From contig WFRQ01000082.1 in NCBI GenBank assembly GCA_015486425.1, forward strand, positions 1 through 12,091: a stretch of DNA of 12,091 nucleotides, in the 5' to 3' direction. The position numbers were made by a program, and so were the translations under genes. Numbering within the stretch: the stretch's first letter is position 1; each line of letters starts with the position of its first letter. The stretch comes from Deltaproteobacteria bacterium (GTDB lineage: Bacteria; Desulfobacterota; Dissulfuribacteria; Dissulfuribacterales; QOAL01). This document shows positions 1 to 5,764 of the stretch, one piece after another. The notes beneath the pieces are model-generated. The model was not told the origin of the DNA. It saw only the letters and a list, made by a program, of their open reading frames with translations, and searched no databases.

Positions 1-160
1 GGCTTATGGTGTTTTGATAAAAGAGTTGAGGCTGCTGTCCAGGGCGATCTTTGTCCTGGACGCTCAGGGGATGGTAACATATATTCAGCTTGTGCCTGAG
101 ATAACCAATGAACCTGACTATGAAGCAGTCCTGGAGGCTGTTTCCCGCGTTAATGGCTGA
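1..160 (+). CDS. tpx: Thiol peroxidase Tpx, C-terminal fragment
   Basis: This is the 3' end of a gene that begins outside the window; the frame read from base 2 gives 52 residues and stops at TGA 158-160. Thiol peroxidases are atypical 2-Cys peroxiredoxins that reduce hydrogen peroxide and organic peroxides with thioredoxin. The visible residues match the C-terminal strand and helix of the family: AYGVLIKELRLLSRAIFVLD, then a conserved block reading VPEITNEPDYEAVLEAV. The peroxidatic and resolving cysteines lie upstream and cannot be checked. The fragment ends with the usual short tail and shows no sign of truncation at the 3' end. It converges with ampG across a repeat-filled spacer. Confidence 0.85.
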   Translation, partial: AYGVLIKELRLLSRAIFVLDAQGMVTYIQLVPEITNEPDYEAVLEAVSRVNG

Positions 161-196
161 TTGACTTAAGAATTGCTGAACTGAGCGTTTCAAAAT

Positions 197-220
197 TTGA
201 AGACTTTACTCGCTCTTCAA
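197..220 (+). terminator. Weak hairpin downstream of tpx
   Basis: The arms TTGAAGA (197-203) and TCTTCAA (214-220) form a perfect 7-bp stem with a 10-nt loop, 37 bp after the tpx stop. A competing pairing, GAGCG (183-187) with CGCTC (211-215), is also possible. No U-run follows, so a role in termination or mRNA 3' end protection is only a guess from position. Confidence 0.25.
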
Positions 221-276
221 GGGAGTTATGACCATTTAATGTAACTTCTCAATAAGTGGTGACAAGTTTCGCGCTG

Positions 277-300
277 GTGCCCAAACTCCTGTTTGGGTAC
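277..300 (-). repeat. REP-like palindrome, type A, left copy
   Basis: Near-perfect hairpin: CCCAAAC (280-286) pairs with GTTTGGG (291-297) over a TCCT loop, and the outer GT/AC pairs extend it with one G-T mismatch. Read on the - strand it is a diverged copy of the palindrome at 391-414, with the same central GGAG. Confidence 0.6.
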
Positions 301-310
301 CCAATTGACA

Positions 311-324
311 GAAGCTCCTGCTTC
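311..324 (-). repeat. Short palindrome, type B, left copy
   Basis: The arms GAAGC and GCTTC surround a short TCCT loop. On the - strand it matches the core of the palindrome at 367-382, so it is the mirrored partner of that copy, placed 10 bp inward of the left type A palindrome. Confidence 0.5.
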
Positions 325-366
325 ATTCCTTTTAATATCGCTGTGCGGCATTACCTGCCCTTGTCT

Positions 367-382
367 GGAAGCTGGAGCTTCC
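367..382 (+). repeat. Short palindrome, type B, right copy
   Basis: Perfect 7-bp arms GGAAGCT (367-373) and AGCTTCC (376-382) are separated by GG. It lies 8 bp from the right type A palindrome, mirroring the arrangement on the left side of the element. Confidence 0.6.
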
Positions 383-390
383 GGGTATGC

Positions 391-414
391 GTTCCCAAAC
401 TGGAGTTTGGGAAC
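391..414 (+). repeat. REP-like palindrome, type A, right copy
   Basis: Perfect 11-bp arms GTTCCCAAACT (391-401) and AGTTTGGGAAC (404-414) surround a GG loop. Palindromes opening with GTTCCCA and closing with TGGGAAC are a widespread dispersed class, and similar REP palindromes are mobilised by REP-associated tyrosine transposases (RAYT). Assignment to that class rests on shape only. Confidence 0.65.
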
Positions 415-461
415 GAGCAAAACCTGCCGGAATGACGGAGTTGCAGGCAGTTCAGATTGTC

Positions 462-486
462 ATCCCCGAATGTAGCTGTCGGGGAT
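462..486 (+). repeat. Hairpin repeat, type C (ATCCCCGA stem)
   Basis: The arms ATCCCCGA (462-469) and TCGGGGAT (479-486) form a perfect 8-bp stem with a 9-nt loop. It sits only in the right half of the 242-519 element, which suggests a separate repeat nested inside it. Upstream, CCTGC (423-427) and GCAGG (443-447) form a smaller hairpin around an AATGACGG string. Confidence 0.5.
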
Positions 487-553
487 CCAGGCTTTTTACC
501 AGCACTTATTGAGAAGTTATGCCAAGATGGCGTTATAATTTGAGCCATTCAGA

Positions 554-756
554 TCATTCATAGGGAGTATTCCCCGTTTGTCCCAATATTATAACATGCT
601 GCGGCTATGTAACTTTTTGAGAGTGGTTCTGAAACTGTTATGAGGTCTTCCGAACGTTTCATGCAGGGTTTTTCGCATAACAAGCCTAAAAAAGCCACAC
701 AGCCTTTGCAATAATATAAAAGGGAGGGACAAACAGGAAATACTCCCTCATTCATA
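554..756. mobile_element. MITE with 22-bp terminal inverted repeats and 9-bp target duplication
   Basis: The element proper is 563-747 (185 bp). Its left end (563-584, GGGAGTATT...GTTTGTCCC) and the reverse complement of its right end (726-747) agree at 20 of 22 positions. Both ends are flanked by the identical 9-mer TCATTCATA (554-562 and 748-756), a classic target-site duplication. Subterminal ATATTAT (586-592) and its complement ATAATAT (711-717) extend the symmetry, and a further 7-bp pair TGTTATG/CATAACA lies within. There is no credible transposase ORF, so it would be non-autonomous. The right copy of the 9-mer reads Tyr-Glu-stop on the - strand: the element inserted precisely at the end of ampG and left its reading frame complete. 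I cannot name the parent IS family from the ends. Confidence 0.8.
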
Positions 757-1959
757 CCGCCGTATAAACCTCAGCAGCACAAGGCCAGGCACTGCTGCTG
801 CGGCACATAGCAGGAAGAAGAGGGTCCAGCCGGTAAATTCTGCAATATAACCAGTGGGGGCAGAGGCCAGCACCCTTGGTATGCCCATGAGGCTTGAGAG
901 AAGTGCATACTGGGTAGCGGTAAATTTTTTATTGGTGATGCTTGCCATAAAGGCCACATACGCCGCGGTGCCCATGCCCCCACTGAAATTTTCCCCTGCT
1001 ATAACTGCTGCAAGCGCAGCGATACTGTGCCCCATCTGAGATAAAACAGCAAAGCCCGTGGTGGATATGGCCTGCAGAAACCCGAATATATAAAGCGAGC
1101 GATGAATGCCAAGGCGCAGCATCATTACTCCCCCGGCAAGTCCGCCTGCAATGGTTGCCCAGAACCCGAACAGCTTGGCAATTGCCCCTATTTCAGTCTT
1201 GGTAAAGCCAAGGTCAAGATAAAAGGGCATGGTCATGGTTGTGGCCATCTGATCCCCTATCTTGTACAGCAGGATAAACGCAAGGATGGGGACAGCGCCA
1301 CTCCTGGAAAAGTATTCAAGAAATGGCTCAAGCACTGCCTCCCTGAAAGTGACAGGTGTGCCTTCTGCGATTTCAGGCTCTCTGGCAAGAAGTGTTGTCA
1401 CCACTCCCACACCAAGGCTTGCTGCCATGATAAGATACACCATGCTGAAAGGGATATAATCGGCAAGAATGAGCCCCCCGCTTCCGGCAAGCAGCATCCC
1501 TACGCGGTAGCCGTTCACATAGAGCGATGAACCCAGGCCAAGCTCCCTGTCTGACAGGTCTTCCCTGCGGTATGCGTCAACCACAATATCCTGGGATGCT
1601 GAAAAAAAGGTGACCAGCATTGCGGCAAAAGCCACCATCCAGGGGTTGCGGCCAGGGTCGCTCAGGCCAAGCCCTGCTATGGCAGCCATAAGGCAGACCT
1701 GGATTATAAGAAGCCAGCCCCTGCGCCTTCCCATGAACCCGGGGGTAAAACGGTCAAGAACCGGGGCCCAGAGAAATTTCAGGGTATAGGGAAGGCCAGC
1801 AAGGGAAAACAGACCTATTACGCCAAGGTCAACCCCCTTCTCCTTCATCCATGCCTGCAGCACAGAGAGTGTAAGAAGCAGTGGAACACCGCATGAAAAG
1901 CCCATGCAAAAGGCCACTGCCATGCGTCTGGAAAATATGGATTCTTTAAGGGATGGCAT
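748..1959 (-). CDS. ampG: AmpG-family muropeptide permease (MFS)
   Basis: A 403-residue polytopic inner-membrane protein of the AmpG branch of the major facilitator superfamily. AmpG imports GlcNAc-anhydroMurNAc peptides from the periplasm for cell-wall recycling, and in some species it feeds AmpR/AmpC beta-lactamase induction. Recognisable blocks are the first helix with GFSCGVPLLLT (residues 20-30), LQAWMKEKGVDLGVIGLFSL (34-53), FLWAPVLDRF followed by the cytoplasmic loop GFMGRRRGW (62-82), and SQDIVVDAYRRE (122-133). The length fits the 12-helix form; E. coli AmpG (491 aa) has two further helices. The ATG at 1957-1959 is the first start after an in-frame stop, but I see no clear Shine-Dalgarno. 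An ATG 12 codons in (1921-1923) is an alternative. The stop codon overlaps the target duplication of the adjacent MITE. No beta-lactamase or recycling gene is nearby. Confidence 0.88.
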   Translation of the reverse strand: MPSLKESIFSRRMAVAFCMGFSCGVPLLLTLSVLQAWMKEKGVDLGVIGLFSLAGLPYTLKFLWAPVLDRFTPGFMGRRRGWLLIIQVCLMAAIAGLGLSDPGRNPWMVAFAAMLVTFFSASQDIVVDAYRREDLSDRELGLGSSLYVNGYRVGMLLAGSGGLILADYIPFSMVYLIMAASLGVGVVTTLLAREPEIAEGTPVTFREAVLEPFLEYFSRSGAVPILAFILLYKIGDQMATTMTMPFYLDLGFTKTEIGAIAKLFGFWATIAGGLAGGVMMLRLGIHRSLYIFGFLQAISTTGFAVLSQMGHSIAALAAVIAGENFSGGMGTAAYVAFMASITNKKFTATQYALLSSLMGIPRVLASAPTGYIAEFTGWTLFFLLCAAAAVPGLVLLRFIRRYE

Positions 1960-2440
1960 TAATAAGTGTCACATAGGGGGCTGTTCAAAAAATAACTTCC
2001 TGATTTAGGATTTCACCGTACAGTGTGTGCACAGCGCACCTTAGCCACCCGGCATTATTGTACATGCCACAAGGGGATTATCAACACTTGCATGCCTCTT
2101 ACTGCCTGGCCTTATCATGGGCTGACTGTATAGAGGCTATACGCTGTCCATACCGGTTTACATTCATGTACTTACAGTTTAGAGTTGCAGCAGAAATTTT
2201 CTAATTGCTCCGCCCTGTGGGTGCAACTCATGGGAGCTGAAAAGTACCGGCGAAAACCCTGTACATTTTTGCGTAAAACTTGAACCTGAATCAGCTTGAA
2301 CCTGCTTTGAGCGATTGCCGGATTTTTCATATATCCGCGAAAAAGGGCTTTCCACTATAGTTGGCTATGCGGGAAGCCCCATGACAAAGGACATTTTTAA
2401 ACACTCAACTCAGGTAAATACTTTAAAGGACACCGTGCGC
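1960..2440. other. Divergent intergenic region between ampG and the + strand gene cluster
   Basis: This spacer separates ampG (- strand) from the + strand series and should hold both promoters. I see no RNA gene or credible conserved ORF. CTTGAACCTG occurs twice as a direct repeat (2279-2288 and 2295-2304). From 2300 on, a reading frame is open into the next gene (first TTG at 2315), but its first 42 codons resemble nothing I know. Confidence 0.4.
2157..2185 (+). promoter_or_regulatory. Candidate sigma-70 promoter for the + strand cluster
   Basis: TTTACA (2157-2162) matches five of six -35 bases. After a 17-bp spacer, TAGAGT (2180-2185) matches four of six -10 bases. It points toward the HsdR-N-like gene. 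This is the best spaced pair found by eye in the spacer, but chance matches are common. Confidence 0.25.
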
Positions 2441-2965
2441 ATGGCTGTTAATACTGAAACCCTTTTTGTAAAAAAACCCTGCTTTATAACAGGCAGACTT
2501 GTGCCTGATACGGACAGGGAACGAATACGCCAGAAACTGGCCCAGTACCTTGTGGATGACCTGGGTTACCGTATTTCTGACTTTGTGCTGGACAGGGAAA
2601 TTCACCTTGAGATAAAAGGCTGCAGGGTAATTGCCCATGTTGATATGTCCGTAGTCATTGATGACCGGTATCTCATGATACTCAGAGGCGGGCCAGGCTC
2701 TGTTGTGACAAGAGAGGCAGGGACCGTTTCTGCTGCAAGACTGCTGGTGCCTGATTATATTGTTCCGTGGGCAGTACAGGCCAACCTGTTTGACGCCGCA
2801 TTTATTGATGTAAAAAAGAAAAAGGCCATTGCCTACGGCTGGGATGCAATTCCTTCGCGCAGCAGGCTTCTTGAACTCACTTCAAACTGGCCTCCCCCGA
2901 AACTCCCTGAAAACCGCATACCAATTGAGCGTCAGATACTATACTCCTACGATACTCACGGGTGA
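2441..2965 (+). CDS. HsdR N-terminal-domain-like protein (degenerate PD-(D/E)XK fold), orphan
   Basis: A 174-residue soluble protein resembling the N-terminal nuclease domain of type I restriction HsdR subunits (HSDR_N_2 type). Visible features are ITGRLVPDTDRERIRQKLAQ (16-35), YLVDDLGY (36-43), a core strand with Asp68 (CRVIAHVDMSVVI), and LMILRGGPGSVVTRE (78-92), where a nuclease would have an E-x-K pair. Here the aligned positions are Leu81 and Gly83, so cleavage seems unlikely. No hsdM, hsdS or helicase part is present, so this is not a restriction system; its role is unknown. Start choice: ATG 2441 has AAAGGA ten bases upstream and gives the N-terminus expected for the family. TTG 2315 or ATG 2381 would add 42 or 20 residues but lack a good ribosome site. 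It precedes lnt by 94 bp. Confidence 0.65.
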   Translation: MAVNTETLFVKKPCFITGRLVPDTDRERIRQKLAQYLVDDLGYRISDFVLDREIHLEIKGCRVIAHVDMSVVIDDRYLMILRGGPGSVVTREAGTVSAARLLVPDYIVPWAVQANLFDAAFIDVKKKKAIAYGWDAIPSRSRLLELTSNWPPPKLPENRIPIERQILYSYDTHG

Positions 2966-2978
2966 CAGAACAGACTTC

Positions 2979-2996
2979 AGACATCAGGTGATGTCT
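2979..2996. promoter_or_regulatory. Perfect palindrome between the HsdR-N-like gene and lnt
   Basis: The arms AGACATCA (2979-2986) and TGATGTCT (2989-2996) surround GG. Its compact symmetry looks like a dimeric regulator's operator more than a terminator, because the loop is too small and no U-run follows. It starts 13 bp after the upstream stop codon and ends 63 bp before the lnt start. Confidence 0.35.
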
Positions 2997-3059
2997 TGGT
3001 TTGCAAGTAAAGTATCAATCCGCTATTCACTATTTTAAACACAACAGGTTGAATATCTA

Positions 3060-4634
3060 TTGATTACCTGGTTTTTACCTCTGCTTTCAGGTGTCCTGGC
3101 AACAGCGCTGTTTCCGCCTTTTGGCCTGTGGCCACTGGTGGTTGCGGCACTGGTCCCCCTGTTTGCCGCAATATGGAAGCAGGAGTGGAAGGCTGCCTTC
3201 AGGACAGGCTGGATATTCGGGCTGACCTATTTTGGTTTCCTGCTCTGGTGGCTTGCTCCCACCATATCACGTTTTGGCAATATGCCCATCCTGGCCGCAT
3301 CGCCGGTAATCGGCCTGCTGGTATGCTATCTTGCCCTGTTTCCTGCCGTATGGGCCGCGGCTGCAGCACTTGTTTCACGTCGGATACAGAGCCGGATCCT
3401 GGCAGGTATTTCACTTTCCATGCTCTGGGGCCTGCTTGAGTGGCTGCGGGGCTGGCTGCTTTCGGGTTTTCCCTGGGGAAGCCTCTCGTACGCCCTTGCT
3501 CCTCAGCCAATTCTGTTTCAGAGTGCGGATATCTGGGGGCCCTATGCTGTGAGCTCAATCCTTGTCTTTATCAATTTCATGCTTTGGGATGCAGTGAGAG
3601 TTAGAGACCTGCTTACAGGCATGGGGCTGAAGTCCGCATTTAACCTGCTGACAGTAATTGTAATATGCGGGGCCACCACGGTTTACGGCATAATGCGATA
3701 CCGGTCAGTTGCCCTGTCTGATACGTCCTTTCCCCGGATCAATGTGGCAGCCATACAGGGAGCGCTTCCACAGGAGATGAAGTGGGAGCCGGGACTTCAG
3801 CTTCATACTGTTGAACTGTACAGTAAACTTACCCATGAGGCAGTATCCATGCTGCGCCCGGAAGCCACAGATTCCGCAGGGCCTGAGACACTTGTCGTCT
3901 GGCCTGAGACAGCCATGCCGTTCTTTTTCCAGCAGGGTGGAGAACTGACTGACATGGTTAAAAAAACTGCAAAGCATATTAACGGCGCCATACTTTTTGG
4001 AACACCTGCTTTCAGGAAAGACCCTGCCGGCCGCACTACATATTTCAACAGGGCATGTCTCATTAATGAACAGGGGGAAAATGAAGGGTGTTATGACAAG
4101 GTGCATCTTGTTCCATTTGGGGAATACCTGCCGTGGGGCATACTGACCTCATGGGCAAGGAAATTTGTGCCTGCTGCCGGAGATTTTACCGCGGGAACCA
4201 CCAACGCACCTCTCGCATGGAGCAAAGTAAGAATCGGTGTCCTTATCTGTTTTGAGAGCATATTCCCAGAGCTTGCCCGTGATAGTACAGCCCGGGGCGC
4301 AAACTGCCTGGCAGTAATCACAAACGATTCCTGGTTCGGTGATACCGGGGCCCCCTGGCAGCATGCGGCCATAGCTGCCTTCCGTGCTGTTGAACAGCGG
4401 CGTTGGGTTATAAGGGCTGCAAATACAGGGATCAGCGAGATAATTGCTCCCACTGGCCAGGTGGTTGCAAAATCATCTCTTTTCAGGCAGGATATTGTCA
4501 CAGGGCGCATACGGCTTCGTGATGACCAGACCCTGTATCAGCGCTTTGGAGATGCACCGTTTCTTTTGACTGCGGGCATATTTATCCTGCTGTCTGCGTG
4601 GCTCTGCAGGAATGGCGCAAAAAAGGAGTTTTAA
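3060..4634 (+). CDS. lnt: Apolipoprotein N-acyltransferase
   Basis: Lnt performs the last step of bacterial lipoprotein maturation, moving an acyl chain from phospholipid to the alpha-amino group of the N-terminal diacylglyceryl-cysteine at the periplasmic face of the inner membrane. The 524-residue protein has an N-terminal block of hydrophobic helices (about 1-215), a nitrilase-like periplasmic domain (about 225-490) and a final helix (about 495-515). The catalytic triad is intact: Glu283 in VVWPETAMP, Lys347 in YDKVHLVPFGEYLP and Cys397 in GVLICFES. Glu355, eight residues after the lysine, matches a further conserved glutamate of the family. The length is close to E. coli Lnt (512 aa). The start is TTG, the only start codon after the in-frame stop at 3036-3038, with only a weak AGG 11 bases upstream. 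Its last codons contain the ribosome site of prfB. Confidence 0.95.
   Translation: MITWFLPLLSGVLATALFPPFGLWPLVVAALVPLFAAIWKQEWKAAFRTGWIFGLTYFGFLLWWLAPTISRFGNMPILAASPVIGLLVCYLALFPAVWAAAAALVSRRIQSRILAGISLSMLWGLLEWLRGWLLSGFPWGSLSYALAPQPILFQSADIWGPYAVSSILVFINFMLWDAVRVRDLLTGMGLKSAFNLLTVIVICGATTVYGIMRYRSVALSDTSFPRINVAAIQGALPQEMKWEPGLQLHTVELYSKLTHEAVSMLRPEATDSAGPETLVVWPETAMPFFFQQGGELTDMVKKTAKHINGAILFGTPAFRKDPAGRTTYFNRACLINEQGENEGCYDKVHLVPFGEYLPWGILTSWARKFVPAAGDFTAGTTNAPLAWSKVRIGVLICFESIFPELARDSTARGANCLAVITNDSWFGDTGAPWQHAAIAAFRAVEQRRWVIRAANTGISEIIAPTGQVVAKSSLFRQDIVTGRIRLRDDQTLYQRFGDAPFLLTAGIFILLSAWLCRNGAKKEF
4622..4628 (+). promoter_or_regulatory. Ribosome binding site of prfB
   Basis: AAAGGAG lies inside the last codons of lnt, ten bases before the ATG at 4639. 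It decides the true prfB start, which sits 4 bp after the lnt stop and upstream of the in-frame TGA. Confidence 0.75.
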
Positions 4635-4638
4635 TAAA

Positions 4639-5764
4639 ATGAGTATTGCAAAAACCGATCTGAGTACAAACATCCAGGACATCAAGGACGCGCTGAAGGA
4701 TATGGAGAAGCGTCTTGAACTCTTAAGAGGTTATCTTTGAGGCCGATAACGGTGATGAAAGACTGGCTGAAATAGAGAAGGAGATGCTGAAACCTGACTT
4801 CTGGGACAGTAAGGAGTCAAAAAAGATTCTGCAGGAACGCTCCATTCTCATCTCCCAGAAGGAGGCCATGGACGATCTGGATGAGCAGTTTGAAGAGCTT
4901 TCCCTGCTTCTTGAAATGGCTGAGGAAGAGCGTGATGATGCTGTAATTCACGAGGTCCGGGATGGCATCAAGGAGCTTGAAAAGGCCATAGCAAAGGCTG
5001 AGCTTGCACGCCTGCTTTCCGGTCAGCATGACAGCAATAATGCCATAATGACCATACATGCAGGGGCAGGAGGCACAGAGGCCCAGGACTGGGCGGACAT
5101 GCTGCTTCGAATGTACCTGCGATGGTGTGAAAGGCGCGGCTACAAGGTGGACATGCTTGATCTCATGCCAGGAGATGAGGCTGGCATAAAGGGCGCCACC
5201 TTCATGGTGGAGGGGCCTTTTGCCTACGGATATCTCCAGTCAGAGGCAGGTGTGCACCGGCTGGTGCGCATATCACCGTTTGATGCATCTGGAAGACGCC
5301 ATACATCCTTTGCATCGGTATTTGTTGTGCCTGAGCTTGATGACAACATTGACATAGAAATCAATGAAAAGGACCTCAGAATAGATACCTACAGGGCAAG
5401 CGGCGCAGGGGGCCAACATGTAAACAAGACAAGCTCTGCTGTGCGCATTACCCATCTTCCCACAGGCATTGTTGTACAGTGCCAGAACGAACGCTCCCAG
5501 CACAAGAACCGTGCGATTGCCATGAAGATACTGCAGGCCCGGCTTTACCAGCAGGAGAAGGCCAAGCAGGATGAGGAAAAACAGAAGATGCACGGTGAGA
5601 AGATGGAAATATCTTTTGGAAGTCAGATACGCTCCTACGTGCTGCACCCCTATCACATGGTCAAGGATCACAGAACCGGAATTGAAATAGGGAATGCAAA
5701 TGGAGTTCTGGATGGTGATATTGACAAACTCATAGAAGGGTATCTGCAGAAAAACGCCGCGTGA
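4639..5764 (+). CDS. prfB: Peptide chain release factor 2, with programmed +1 frameshift
   Basis: RF2 recognises UGA and UAA and triggers peptidyl-tRNA hydrolysis. The gene is read as 33 codons (4639-4737), then a +1 shift past base 4738 and 341 codons (4739-5764), giving 374 residues; E. coli RF2 has 365. The first part, ending in LELLRGYL, matches the family N-terminus, and after the shift EADNGDERLAEIEKEMLKPD continues domain 1 without a break. Using full-length numbering, the stop-recognition tripeptide SPF is residues 212-214 and the catalytic GGQ is 257-259 (GAGGQHVNKTSSAV). A gene finder that ignores the shift would start at the internal ATG 4784 and lose the N-terminal 48 residues. 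RF2 regulates itself: when it is scarce, slow termination at the internal UGA permits shifting. The stop overlaps the glnE start. Confidence 0.95.
4725..4741 (+). promoter_or_regulatory. RF2 programmed +1 frameshift site
   Basis: AAGAGG (4725-4730) is an internal Shine-Dalgarno-like stimulator, followed by TTAT, the slippery CTT (4735-4737) and the in-frame stop TGA (4738-4740). Slippage of tRNA-Leu from CUU to UUU continues the frame at GAG (4739-4741). The base after the stop is G; the well studied E. coli site has UGAC. Confidence 0.92.

Larger units (their letters stand above)
242..519. mobile_element. Inverted-repeat-bounded, MITE-like composite repeat
   Basis: A 278-bp non-coding segment is bounded by a perfect 17-bp inverted repeat: TAACTTCTCAATAAGTG at 242-258 and its reverse complement at 503-519. 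Inside lie two kinds of palindrome, each present twice in mirrored order (277-300, 311-324, then 367-382, 391-414), so the interior is itself a large imperfect inverted duplication. The right half carries extra palindromic sequence (about 423-486) that is absent from the left half. There is no credible ORF, so any mobility would need enzymes supplied in trans. I see no convincing target duplication; AGTTATG-CCA-like strings occur on both sides (224-234 and 515-524) but differ by an indel. It lies between the converging tpx and ampG genes. Confidence 0.6.

Noticed and set aside
242..519. Possible CRISPR array from the repeated palindromes
   Set aside because: Only two copies of each palindrome exist, in opposite orientation and without equal spacers; no cas gene is present.
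226..548. Three short ORFs (about 60-65 codons) on both strands in the repeat region
   Set aside because: They run through inverted repeats and palindromes, have no ribosome sites and no recognisable protein features; they are by-products of the repeat sequence.
558..755. A 65-codon - strand ORF covering the MITE
   Set aside because: Its ends coincide with the inverted repeats and target duplication and it has no transposase signature, so it is best explained as chance.
1102..1530. A 142-codon + strand ORF rich in His, Cys and Lys
   Set aside because: It lies wholly antisense to ampG, whose homology is clear. The His/Cys richness is the complement of membrane-helix codons.
1957..1996. A TTGAAC/TTATTA promoter-like pair just before ampG
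   Set aside because: The -10 element would abut the start codon and imply a leaderless message; the matches are too weak to support that.
2441..2965. Remnant of a type I restriction-modification system
   Set aside because: No hsdM, hsdS or helicase sequence remains nearby. The protein has its own start, stop and ribosome site and fits a stand-alone family.
3199..3558. A 119-codon - strand ORF inside lnt
   Set aside because: It is antisense to the clearly homologous Lnt membrane domain and shows no protein family features.
4639..4740. An independent 33-codon leader-peptide gene or a broken pseudogene before prfB
   Set aside because: The CTT-TGA site with an upstream AAGAGG and the continued RF2 homology on both sides show programmed frameshifting, not damage.
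4784..5764. prfB as a 326-codon gene starting at ATG 4784
   Set aside because: The family N-terminus is encoded upstream through the +1 frameshift, and a strong ribosome site precedes ATG 4639, so 4784 is an internal methionine.
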